A stretch of 64,000 bases of DNA from assembly GCF_029784155.1 (NCBI RefSeq), contig NC_073691.1, positions 121,683,474-121,747,473 of the forward strand, given 5' to 3'. This stretch comes from Uranotaenia lowii. Its lineage: Eukaryota > Arthropoda > Insecta > Diptera > Culicidae. The number at the start of each line of letters is the position of its first letter. Position 1 is the stretch's first letter. Positions 11,830-22,721 of the stretch are shown here, piece after piece. A model generated the notes under the pieces. It did not search any database. It saw only the letters and a list, made by a program, of their open reading frames with translations, and was not told where the DNA came from. The position numbers and the translations under genes were made by a program.

Positions 11830-12557
11830 GGGTAGCCTGCCTGTCTCCACGTTGCAAAGGACCGTGGAACCTTAACTACTCAACCAAGGTGAAAATGTGT
11901 TACAAGTTCAATCTTGACACGTACAGCAGTGATGGTGGTAGACTTTACAAGAGAAATCTTAACCAGAAAACATCCGGACCACCAGAAGCTCTGCTGATTT
12001 TTTTTTATTTTAAGTTCGGCAAATAAGACCAAAAATGTTGTATACGAGTGATTTATTCAAAAAAAATTAAAGTTTTTCTGAAGTGGGTATCCATCTGCCT
12101 CTGAGCATACAAATAATATTGATTTTATTTTAAACAACAAGTAAAAAAAAATTTAATATTTCGTTGGAATCCAATAAAAAGAGGTTGGACTAATATTCAT
12201 CCTGTATCTGTAAATTTTACTTAACCAGAATAAATTTTCCAATATTTATACATGTGAACATTAAATCATGTTATATTTGGACAACACCAATTATAACAAG
12301 AATATTTCAAATAATAAATTATAAATAAAAATTCTCTATAAAAGAGTAGGTTTTCAAAAAACTCAAATCACTAAGCTTTCCAAGCGTTAATTTTTTTTAT
12401 GTTTCAGAATAACATCAATGAAAAAACCAAAAAGTTTTTGAAGAAATACACTGTTTTTCCATTAAACTGAAATAATTTTACAAATGAAAATTAATAAATA
12501 TGGATTAAAATCTTCAAAAAAAATATGTGTATGGGGACTCACTGACCAAATGTTTTC
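11830..12557. other. Spacer of the large palindrome, left part
   Basis: Unique sequence between the two inverted elements. It begins with the 8-bp GGGTAGCC that pairs with GGCTACCC at 17234-17241. A short stretch near 11838-11960 is less AT-rich. No gene recognised. Confidence 0.5.
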
Positions 12558-13566
12558 AAGTGTGATACGGTCAAATTTTGGTCAATATGAACTTGACGTA
12601 TTCCTATCAATTTTGCATTTAAAAAAGCTGAACACCCCTGATTTTGAAGGTGTGTGTGTGTGTAGAATGTTGTTCCTATTTTGATTTTGGAATTCACTCT
12701 TCAGTTGACAAAATGCCGTCCAAGGAAGAAGAGCGGCATATCAAAATTTTGCTCGCGCATCGCGAAAATCGCGATGATAAATAAAATACGACGGCCAAAG
12801 CGCGATCCCGGAGGCTGTACACGACGATGATGACGAAGTTTGACTGCGTGGTAATGGATGACGAAACCTACGTCAAAGCCGACTACTAGCAACTTCCGGG
12901 ACAGGAGTTTTATACGGCAAAAGGAAGGGGAAAGTTAGCAGATATTTTCAAGCACATGAAACTGTCAAAGTTCGGGAAGAAATATCTGGTTTGGTAAGCC
13001 ATCTGTACCTGTGGCTTGAAAAGCAGCATTTTCATAGCTTCCGGGACTGTCAACCAAGAAATTTACGTGAAAGAGTGTTTGAATAAACGTCTGCTGCCTT
13101 TCCTGAAGAAACATGGTTGTTCCGTACTGTTTTGGCCGGATTTGGCATCTTGCCATTACGGTAAAAAGGCCATGGAGTGGTACGCCACCAACAACATTCA
13201 GGTGGTTCCCAAGGACAAGAACCCTCCCAACACGCCAGAGCTCCGCCCAATTGAGAAATACTGGGCTATTGTCAAGCGGAACCTAAAGAAGACTAAAAAA
13301 AACTGCTAAGGACGAGCAGCAGTTCAAGGAAAATTGTCTTTCTGCAGCGAAGAAGGTGGACAAGGTGGCTGTACAAAATCTGATGGCAGGGGTTAAGCGT
13401 AAGGCCCGGCAATTCGGATTTGGAAAAGCGGAAGCCTAACTGAATATTTTTCCTGAATTTTATACTAATTAAACTTGAAAAAGAAATTTAATTTGATTTT
13501 TTAAATAAACGATTTCACCGATTTACACGCGTTTTCCCTTGACCAAATTTTGACCGTATCACCCTT
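12558..13566 (+). mobile_element. Mariner-type element (DD37E group), internally deleted copy
   Basis: Terminal inverted repeats contain GTGATACGGTCAAA on the left and the complementary TTTGACCGTATCAC on the right. A TA follows the right end at 13567-13568; the left TA is no longer visible. It is 1,009 bp against 1,248 bp for the sister copy at 25596-26843. It has lost about 0.3 kb of the N-terminal coding region near 12765 through an AAATCGCGATGA-type microhomology. Confidence 0.88.
12712..13438 (+). pseudogene. Mariner DD37E transposase remnant
   Basis: The frame starts MPSKEEERHIKILLAHREN. After the deletion it resumes with TMMTKFDCVVMDDETYVKADY, which contains the first catalytic Asp, then meets a TAG stop near 12886 and another stop near 12996. 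An intact stretch at 13016-13309 has FWPDLASCHYG (second Asp) and PELRPIEKYWA. Counting from that Asp to the Glu of PIE gives 37 intervening residues, the DD37E spacing known from mosquito mariners (ITmD37E). It is frameshifted again near 13300. Cut-and-paste transposition was the ancestral role; this copy cannot encode an active enzyme. Confidence 0.9.
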
Positions 13567-13634
13567 TAATTGAACTGAAATTGATTGTTACGTTAACTTT
13601 AATATTGCTTCTGTTATTATAATATAAATACAAT

Positions 13635-16600
13635 CAAGGACTAATAAAATCGTGTACACGAGTGGCGATTCCCGCTCGTCTACGATTTTTACCCGTAAAG
13701 GTTCGTCAAAGCGCGAGCAGGCTGTGAAAAAAAATCCCTTAGGTTCGCGAACCATACGAAACACGAGCGAGGCAGTCCAACCAACAAACGATTCTTTTGG
13801 ATTTTGAATCCTGTCTCGCTCGTGGAAATCGTAACATACATGAAAATTTTTCCCCGCGATTTTGGCTCACGAACCATTTAGCGAAATGGTTCATGAACTT
13901 TTTTTGGGAAGGGAACGCGTGGTTATTCGATTTTCTTCCGTAGGCAGGCTGTGAGTCTCTTTAGGTACGCGTACGGGTAATAAATTGTGCTTCAAGCAGC
14001 AGCAGGAAGTTCTTCATTTTCCACTGTTCTTTCAATTATTGTATGGGTCTTTAAATAAATTGAAAAAAAAAAAATTATTGTATGGAATATTTCTGTTTTA
14101 TTTTTAAGTTTATTAAAATTTTTTTTAAAGATAACTGACAACATTTCAAGATTAACGAAACTCTAAATATTAAATCAAATTCATTCTGCCATGTCAACTC
14201 CTGGGTGGTCAATTGAATTAAACAAAGCTTTTTGACAAAATTATGGATTAGAATGGACACAAGAAGGCCCTAATAATGATCTTTAACAACCGTTTAAGAA
14301 ATAAATAATCAAATCAAATCTTAGAGCTTTACAATTTCATCCAAATCACTACATTTCAGTAGTAGAGTTTGAGTGTAAAATTCCATAACTGTTTTTTTGG
14401 AAAAGACAACCACAGTTCCATATGTAAAGTTTCAATAAGAAAACACATGCAAACGTATCAATGATTATTTTGGATTAAAGTGAATATCATAAAAAATTGA
14501 TAAATTAATTCAATAATCAAAGAAGAGTTTTCAAGTAATTTTTCTTAAAAAAAAAACTTTCTTGAGGGGTTTTGGCTTGAGGGATACAAATATCTACGGA
14601 AACTTGCTTTTTCACCACCTTATTCACATGCCCCTAAAAGGATGAAGAAATAATGAAATCCTTAGTTCCAACGGTTTTTGCAGAGAATTGAATTCTTTTT
14701 AACTTATAAGAAGACGCAACAATTTTCCAAGAAGAGAAAAAACCCGAATTATAAGAGTGCGTACTTTATTTTGTCAAAGCGAAAACGGACTTTGACCACA
14801 ATAACGGGACGGTAGTTTTTAAATATTACAATAAATTCATGTTATTCTCAATTCAAATCTTTTTAAGTAACAAAAATGAGTATGATACTCAATCAATGAT
14901 AAAAACCGATAGAATTAATGATACGTCGGAAAATAAATTACAAACTTGCATTGTTATTTTTAAATTATAATAATCTCTAACATTAATTCTGAATCCGATC
15001 TCGATCTTACTACTGGATTTGAAATCACCGTTTATTGTCTGAATTTCCTTCGATTGAGCTTCTTGAATTGATTTCTGCTATTTTTTTATCTACCATTTTT
15101 TCGTCATTTTTATCTACTTATAATCTGAAGATTATTTTTCGATCATCAAAATTCACAACGCAACTTGAAAATGAATAACTTCAAATTAATTATTCATTAT
15201 TTATGATTTAAAACTATCAAAATTCTTTTTATGGGTTCATCACTCTATGTTTCGAACTGTTAGTAAGTACGGAGTTTGTTTTTCAGATTTTATTTTAACA
15301 TTTCTGAATCCGCTTATACGAATTTTGCTATTAAAATTTATATTTTCTCACTCTTTGCATAGAGTTTGGAATGGACAAATTAATGATTGAAAATTGCTTA
15401 TTCCAAATTCAAAAATATTCAGTTGAAATTCATTTTGGATTAGGGAATCCCGATTTTGGAATTGTGTTGTTCTGATGACTCAATTCTGAATGAAAAAGTT
15501 ACACTTTACTATTTGAATTCGGAATTCTTAATCCACAAATTAGATTCAAATATTCGTAGAACTTATTTCAAAACTCAGAATTCGAATTTAAATTGTACAG
15601 TTTCAAATTAAGTATCACGAATATGAAATTAAGAATTTATGAGAAAGAATTTTCAATCCTAATTTTTTAAATCAATTGTATAATTTTGAATCCAGAAAAG
15701 GAATTTTAAAAAATGGATTTTGAATCGTGAACATTGAATTATTTGTTTTCAAATTTTGTTCATCATTCGGATTTTCAGCTGAAATTAGGAATTTGAAATA
15801 TCAATCGCAAATCGTACATATTTGAAATATTTTAAAAATAAAAATCGAATATGTTCACACTAGTCCAAATGTAGTATGCATGTCAAATTTAAGTAGTAAT
15901 GAAAATCAAATAAGATGCCATTGAAAATATTTTGCAAAATGAGAATGTTCTGAAATTTTTTTGAAATATTTCTGAACTAGGTATGGCTCTGTAACTTTGA
16001 ATAACACCAATATTTCGTTGCATCCAAAATCAGTTGAATTAAAAAAAAGATCTTTTTTATTTCAAAACAGTAGTAAAAAAGCAGTTTTCAAAAATTTAAA
16101 TGAAAATTTTTCAATTATAGTTATCTTTCACATTTATTTTGAACTTGATCTTGATCAAACTCATGGATTTGAAATCTACGTTTATTGCCTGGATTTCCTT
16201 TGATTGAGCTTGTTGAATGTTTTTCCTGCTATTTTTAATTCGTCATTATTATCTGCTCATATTAGAGAAATAGCGTAGGACAAAAAAGTTTTTTTGCCCA
16301 GATAATGCTCGGATTTATGGACATTTTTAAAATTAATTGCCCGGATTTTGCTAGGTTTCTATTTAAAATTGCCCGGTTTGTCCGGCTCGGAAACGCGACA
16401 AGCGAAAAACACTAGATATCTTGTATTTGGTCCGCAATGAGTTTGAAACATTGAAATTCTTAATTATCTCAATGGTTTTCCCTCGCTTTCAAAACTTCAT
16501 CGTACGGTTAATGCCTCCTTTTTTTCTGCGATGACATGAAATTTGAAATTCCAAACTTATATAACTTCCTCAATTTGAACTCCGGAAGAAACTAGAAAAT

Positions 16601-17233
16601 AACAAAAGGGATACAATTAAGATGCCGAAGTAGCACATTTCTAGATTGGATTTGTATTTTTTTTATCCTTCCCTCACCCCATACATCTTTTTAGGATGCG
16701 GAGGACCTTTTTATCCTTCGGATAATTAAATCAATATTTTTTCTATCTGTTACTGGGCCAGATTGCATCCTTTCGAAACTCTATATACAAATTTGCCAAA
16801 TTTGACGTTGTTTAACATCAGAAAGGACAAACTTCAATTCACAAATTATATACATGTTTAAATTTACAACATTGTAAATTATTTTCAAGAAATTGTTATG
16901 AAAACTTTGAAAAATCGATTTATTTCATCTGTCCACGCGTTGCATTTGGCGCAATCAACAACCATGTGGAGACAAAATAACAAAACGAAAAACACGACCA
17001 TCAAGTGTGCAATGCGTTTTCCAATTTGGTTCACGAACCAGAATCGCGAGGTTCGCGAGGTTTTCTGCCACGGCTCGCTCACGATTTTCTGGCGATCGGA
17101 TTCCCCTTGAAAAAAATCCCCTACAATCACGTGTTTGCTGAGTCGCGAACCTACTGTGGTCAGAACTTTTGTGAACTACGCGCGGTTTTGTTTCTTGGCT
17201 GCTCCGATTTGAATACGATTTTTTTAGTCCTTG
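13635..17233 (-). mobile_element. 3,599-bp hAT-like non-autonomous element, right inverted copy
   Basis: This is the exact inverse of 8231-11829. Paired positions always sum to 25464, so there is no indel over 3.6 kb, and every stretch I compared matched base for base. It is flanked by AATACAAT (13627-13634) and GGCTACCC (17234-17241). Each is the reverse complement of a flank of the left copy, but of the wrong one, as expected if the spacer was flipped. No transposase frame. Confidence 0.85.
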
Positions 17234-17932
17234 GGCTACCCTGCCTTTCTGATTTCTTCGTAATCCTTAATGTGTTAATATCTACTGATTTGTGAACTTC
17301 ATTTATTTACTTTCTCATCCGCTTTTATTCTCGACCAGAAATTTTCAACATTGATTCATACCTTCCACTTAAATAACTCTTCGGGTTTTCCCGGTTATTT
17401 ATCACAAAATTATAGAAAAGCCCGGTTCGGCCCGGTTGCCCAGTTTAAGTTGAAAGAAGCACAGATTTTACATGGACTTATTCTGCAAATCAAACACAAG
17501 AAACCAGTTGTTATGTAATTTTATTTTGTTTATGCATTCATAATGAAACTTTTTGAGCCAGTTTTAAGAATACCTACAAACATAAAAGTTTTTTTGGAAA
17601 CCTTAAAAACAATTTAAAATCTGCTAAAAAGTTTTGATAATTTTTTTTTAAATTTTTTCTTGATTTTGTTGAGTAATTTCTGTGTTTTGAGCAAATTTAC
17701 CCGAATTTTTGCTCTACGCCCGGATTTTGTCAGGATTACCGAAAAAAAAAGACCGAATATATCAACCCGGATATGATGTTGATTATAAATGTAACACCAT
17801 GAAATTCAGCAGTAACCTGCATTTCTTCTCGAACAAACGTAAAATTTTAACTAGAGCCTCATGCATTTCACCTTGCAACCGTTCGAATTTGATTCAAAAC
17901 GATTAATCTTAATTTTTTTTTAACAGTCGAAC
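17234..17932. repeat. Repeat D copy with CCCGG motifs in AT-rich intron
   Basis: About 17340-17760 contains GCCCGGTTCGGCCCGGTTGCC and a TTGATTTTGTTGAGTAATTTC block. The same order and orientation occurs at 58800-59220 in diverged form. A related CCGGACAAACCGGGCAA stretch lies near 9080 inside the 3.6-kb element. It is a dispersed, decayed repeat with no coding frame recognised. Confidence 0.55.
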
Positions 17933-18248
17933 TACCGTCGAACGGGGCATCTTGCAACAGCAGGGTTAGACACTTATTCGATAGTTCTTTTTATTTAATT
18001 TAATAAAGTTTTCATTTAATAATAACAAAATGATTTTGACATTGATTCTAATATCATGAGATAGTTTTTTATAGTTTTTGGTTCTCATAGAAATTTGAAT
18101 TTTTTCAACCTTTTTCCGTAAAAAACTTTACCCAATGTGGCTGGATTTTCTTAATGATATCACCTACAAACTTTATGTTGCTTTAATTATCCTGTACCAA
18201 CACTGTTGGTGTAAATTTTTTCGGGCAATCACCATTTTTTTAAATAAA
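17933..18248 (+). mobile_element. Family B element, copy 1, left part
   Basis: It begins TACCGTCGAACGGGGCATC, the inverted-repeat end of family B (complete copy at 33766-34735). Sequence runs in register to ...AAATAAA at 18248, where a Helitron is inserted, and resumes at 18681. Confidence 0.78.
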
Positions 18249-18680
18249 TCTTATATATAAAAATGGAGGCGTTTTCTTTGTAACACCATCACGAATAAAC
18301 GGTCGGTGGGAATGAAGTAAAATTTGGTATCCGAAGGTTTTTCGGGTCAGATATGGTTTGTATAATAGTTTCAAGAATCTCACTTTTAATGGAAGGGGGG
18401 TCCCCATACAAAATTATCTCTTCTTCACATCTCATATATAAAAATGGAGGCGTGTTCCTTTGTAACACCATTACGAATAAACGGTCGGTCGGAAGAAGTA
18501 AAATTTGGTATCCAAGGGCTTTTCAGGTCAGAGATGGTTTGTACAATAGTTTCAAGAATCTCACTTTTTATGAAAGGGGGGTCTACATACTAAATCAACT
18601 TTAAATGGGACACAAGCCGTAAAATTTTGTATGATTTTCAAAAAATTCGATGGTAAAACGAAGTTTACCGGGTCAGCTAG
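18249..18680 (+). mobile_element. Non-autonomous Helitron, complete
   Basis: 5' end TC (18249-18250) followed by TTATATATAAAAATGG; 3' end hairpin 18652-18669 (GGTAAA/TTTACC) then CTAG at 18677-18680. Like the remnant at 2481-2918 it contains two tandem versions of the roughly 180-bp unit. It sits exactly between A and T within a family B copy. The uninterrupted B copy near 34128 reads AAATAAATATTT at this point, so the pre-insertion site is visible without target duplication, as expected for Helitrons. Confidence 0.85.
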
Positions 18681-18935
18681 TATTTTTATAATTCAATTAC
18701 CAGTCTGGGCTAAAAGGCACAAAATGCAAATCAAACATTCACCTTTGAAATCTCGTTTCCATAAGCTGGAATATGATTGTTTGGCATCACGCGTTTGTTA
18801 ATTTAAAAATTTCATCCATTCAAACATTAGTTTTCATGAAATCAGCTAGTAGAATTTTGTGTGTTATTTTTTAATCTCTGAATGTATGCAGCAATGTTAT
18901 GCTTTTTCTTAAAAAAAAAATTTTTTTTTCGAGTT
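18681..18935 (+). mobile_element. Family B element, copy 1, right part (truncated)
   Basis: Continues the B sequence after the Helitron (GGGCTAAAAGGCACAAAATGC, CCATAAGCTGGAATATGATTG). It stops near an A/T run at 18910-18930, before the right terminal repeat. Confidence 0.7.
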
Positions 18936-18961
18936 ATCATGGGCCACTTTTTTGTGTAAGC

Positions 18962-19042
18962 GCCGATGTGGTCTAGAGGATAGGCTGGCGCGAGTCTGAT
19001 TTTGGTATGTCAGGCGTACTGAGTTCAATTCCCGGCATCCGC
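18962..19042 (+). ncRNA. tRNA-like sequence or SINE head
   Basis: An A-box-like GTGGTCTAGAGGATAGG follows a 7-base stem GCCGATG. A B-box-like GAGTTCAATTCCCGG precedes CATCCGC, which pairs with the 5' stem at 6 of 7 positions. The 81-nt spacing fits a tRNA fold with an irregular anticodon arm. A further GGGTTCGAATCAC and a T8 run follow at 19052-19100. A tRNA-derived SINE or tRNA pseudogene is more likely than a functional tRNA. I cannot assign an anticodon. Confidence 0.55.
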
Positions 19043-19757
19043 AAGAAAACTTTTGGGTTCGAATCACATAAGTGGCCGACAGGTCAGATGTTTTTTTTCT
19101 CTTATAACTGACTATATACATAATAAGAATGTTCAATCAGTTGCCAGCTAGCCAGGTATATACACGAGTGCGGAATACCTGTCGTAGATTCATAACATTG
19201 GCAATGTGATGAATCTTATACGGTTGCGAAACTGATTATCTCGTTCTCCAAATAAGACTCACACATATTTACATAAAACACATTCATTACATGACAGTTC
19301 ACACGAAGCTCTGGTTTCGGGTATGTGGTTGTTTGCATTGAAGATAAGCGACGACGTTGACAGTTGGATTGAAACTTTTATCTAAACACACATCTGAGAT
19401 ATTCAGAGGGGCCCAAGTTACCCCACTATCCCCTATATATTTTTCATAATGGAAAATAATAACTCTCTTTTATATCTATATCTGAATTCTGAATCACTGC
19501 ATTGATTTAAATCCTCTGTTCATGTCCGTATAGGTTTTTGGATGCATGGATGAGCTTTTTTGTTGTTTATCAAAATTTTCATTGAAACACACAGTTCCAT
19601 GGTTATTAATTTTTTTTGTATCTTAATGCATTTGATAGGACTTTGCTTCTTCATTGAAAGTCTTATTTCACATTACATTTTTCACTATCTACAAAACTCA
19701 GATGATGTTAAGCATACATAATTTGTAATATGATTTTAATCGCCGTAATTTGTATGA
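19043..19757. other. AT-rich intron, no gene seen
   Basis: No coding sequence recognised. At 19709-19726 lies TAAGCATACATAATTTGT, repeated directly at 20809-20826 beyond the foldback. Confidence 0.4.
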
Positions 19758-20811
19758 TTATAATTTTAATGGCATGTGCGGCGGAATGAAAACTAGAGAG
19801 AATTTTATTTTATAGAATTTGAAAGAAAGGTGGATAGACAGGCATTAGTGCGCCAATAGGAGAAAGCTTGATAGGTGTTGAAATTTTAGGCTAGAGGGCA
19901 TGTTGATGAAAAGCTCCCATGAATTGCTCCCGCCTTTGCTCTGCATTAGCTAACTATACATGAGAAACCCAGAAAGAGAATTCCCATGTATAGCGAGCCC
20001 AATGGTTTGAGAGCGTGTTTTTACGCACACTTCAAACGAGCAAAAACGTAGCAACCCATGGGCCTACTGAGCTTTCCTTATGCGAGAAACAGTTCTATCG
20101 ACGTTGCCATTATTTCAGATTCGCAGCGAATAGTTGCTAGCTCTAGCCTAAAATTTCAACACCTATCAAGCTTTCTCCTATTGGCGCACTAATGCCTGTC
20201 TATCCACCTTTCTTTCAAATTCTATAAAATAAAATTCTCTCTAGTTTTCATTCCGCCGCACATGCCATTAAAATTATAATCATACAAATTACGGCGATTA
20301 AAATCATATTACAAACAATCATTGGCAAAAGAAAAAATACAACAAGAAAAATACGGTTCAAAAATTGACACTTGGCCAAAAAGTTAGAACGCGGAATAGA
20401 TAAAATGTGAAATGCGAAAAAATCGACAAGTAGCAACTATTCGCTGCGAATCTGAAATAATGGCAACGTCGATAGAACTGTTTCTCGCATAAGGAAGTTC
20501 AGTAGGCCCATGGGTTGCTACGTTTTTGCTCGTTTGAAGTGTGCGTAAAAACACGCTCTCAAACCATTGGGCTCGCTATACATGGGAATTCTCTTTCTGG
20601 GTTTCTCATGTATAGTTAGCTAATGCAGAGCAAAGGCGGGAGCAATTCATGGGAGCTTTTCATCAACATGCCCTCTAGCCTAAAATTTCAACACCTATCA
20701 AGCTTTCTCCTATTGGCGCACTAAAGCCTGTCTATCCACCTTTCTTTCAAATTCTATAAAATAAAATTCTCTCTAGTTTTCATTCCGCCGCACATGCCAT
20801 TAAAATTATAA
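19758..20811. repeat. Foldback element, 382-bp arms with an extra inverted copy in the centre
   Basis: Arms 19758-20139 and 20431-20811 are near-identical inverted copies with one 1-bp indel. The spacer holds a third partial copy: 20141-20315 is the inverse of 19722-19896. That copy includes 36 bp from outside the left arm, so it captured flanking DNA. An 18-bp direct repeat, TAAGCATACATAATTTGT, flanks the whole unit. No coding frame. Confidence 0.88.
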
Positions 20812-22519
20812 GCATACATAATTTGTGACTAAAATTCATCTGAACACTAAATTTAAAAAAAATTGAAATACATAGATCAGTTGCTGATCATAACGAAATA
20901 GATTCCTCGAACGTTTCACTCTTATGAAGGTTACGCTCAATTTCCCCAACACGCCCAACACGTGCTGTGACAATAAACGATGAAATATTCACGCTGTTTG
21001 AGACACTTATTATCTACCTTTCCAGACACCTACGGAGAAAATCACCAGACGTTTGATCTATGGAGGGAAACCAGGAGGAAAACCTTCGGTACCGGTTCTG
21101 CCCCGAAAACCACAAATCACAACAAAGCGGTTCATTCATACTCTCAATAAAGAAGTAGGTACAAAAAAAAACTGCCACTCCGGCCGGATGGTGTAGGACA
21201 AGTTTAGTGTTCAGGCAAATAAACCTCGTGCCTAGTTCATTGAGTTGGACCCAAAGTAGAACATCCAGAAAGTGCGACCACATCCGTGTTTGTAGCCCAC
21301 CAATAAAGTTCTTCCTGCGTTAAATTAACCGTATAATTAAACGATAAAGCATTCCGCCTTTAATTTGCGTCGAGATAAATTACTTCAGATACTACTTTGG
21401 ATGTTGTCCAGGAAAGCGCATCATTGTAGGACAGAAACCGAAAGAAGCGAAGAAGAATTACACCGATACTTTTATTGAGCCAAGTGTCGGTTGGGCCAGG
21501 AAGTGTGTGCGAAAATTGTCGTTGGAAATGTTCCGGTAGGACACTTTCGAAAAGGCTAGGTCTCGGACAACCCAAAGGAAAATGTGCGGCCGGGTCTCGG
21601 AAAATGGATCCCAAAACGGAAACGAATAAGAACAAAACTTCCGCAAATCGGGGCAGCAGCAGTGGTGTCTCCGTTTCACTTTGCCTAACCGATCCTTTCT
21701 TGACCTTCTTCGTTGTCCTCTGTCGGGTTTCCTTTTCCAATTCCGGAGGACAGTCCATAAAATAAATTTTCACAATAAATATACTTTACGGTTTAATTTA
21801 TTCACCGCAGTCAAAGCTCTGATGGGAGAAGGGTATTTTATCTACCGAACCTGAACTTTTTCTCATTTGATGCACACGAACGACCACTTTGAAGGGGGCG
21901 ACGATGACGACGAAGGTGGCTCCATAGAGTAGCAACACTTGGTCTGCTCGGTTTCCACAAGACAAAGACGAAGAAACATGCTTTTTAAAACAATCAAAAC
22001 GTAGGAATTTTGCGGTGCTGCCAAGAAAGGAAGAATCGTCGTCGTCTGTCTTTTTGCGGTCTGCTCCGTCCATTCATGATGTGAGGGGGACATCACGTCC
22101 TTTTATTGTAACACAATGCGGTAAAAGAGACAATCTTTTGCTCCTGACACCAACAACTTGGTTTCTGAGTAGCAAATTTGCCGGGGTGTAGATGGTAAAC
22201 GGATGTTTCCGGTTGTGAACGGCAAGGTGACACTGGGGAATTTTACCTTTTGAAATATGACTTTCTGGATTGAGATATACTTCGTGATCTGGATGCTGAA
22301 ATTTTGCGTAACGGATAGCTTTAGGTGATAAACTTCTCAATTTGATATATGTAAGTCGTCTTCCTTTACGGTGTGATAAAACGGTAGACGTCCAAAATAG
22401 TTTTTCACTTCAGTTAGAATAATTCTAGACTTTCGAGATTAAACTTTCTTCGTTTGTCTTTCTTAAAGTTTTGGGTGCTATTTTAAACATTTCATTAAAA
22501 AATAAATAAAATTTTAGTA
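20812..22519. other. Unique intronic stretch, locally less AT-rich
   Basis: Between about 21010 and 22340 base composition is more balanced than the surroundings, and overlapping open frames of up to 137 codons occur on the minus strand. None resembles a known protein, and no matching donor/acceptor pair was found. It could hold intronic regulatory DNA. Confidence 0.35.
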
Positions 22520-22721
22520 AAGTCAAACCCGGATAAGCGAGTGAACGTTAAAACAACGATGTTAATTTTTTCATGTAGGTCAGGTTGATATCAGAAATCA
22601 GTTTGGTATCAGAATTTAAATTAGGAAGTGTTCATCACTATTAATTCCTTAAGAAAAAAAACTCTCGCTTACTTATAGAGGTTTCTCGCTTGTCCAGCTC
22701 TTGCTTATCTAGGTTGGATTG
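22520..22721. mobile_element. Short pogo-like MITE, 202 bp
   Basis: Ends are AAGTCAAACCCGGATAAGC on the left and, read inward from the right, CAATCCAACCTAGATAAGC (14 of 19 matching). TA lies immediately outside both ends (22518-22519 and 22722-22723), the target duplication of Tc1/mariner/pogo elements. No coding capacity. Confidence 0.7.

Noticed and set aside
11830..11850. Sequence just outside the 3.6-kb element ends (GGGTAGCCTGCC and GGCTACCCTGCC) as an extended terminal inverted repeat
   Set aside because: It occurs at only one end of each copy. It is better explained as the 8-bp target duplication within a partly palindromic target site, displaced by inversion of the spacer.
21360..21773. 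137-codon minus-strand open frame as a gene
   Set aside because: No recognisable domain and overlapping frames on both strands. The apparent coding length follows from balanced composition.
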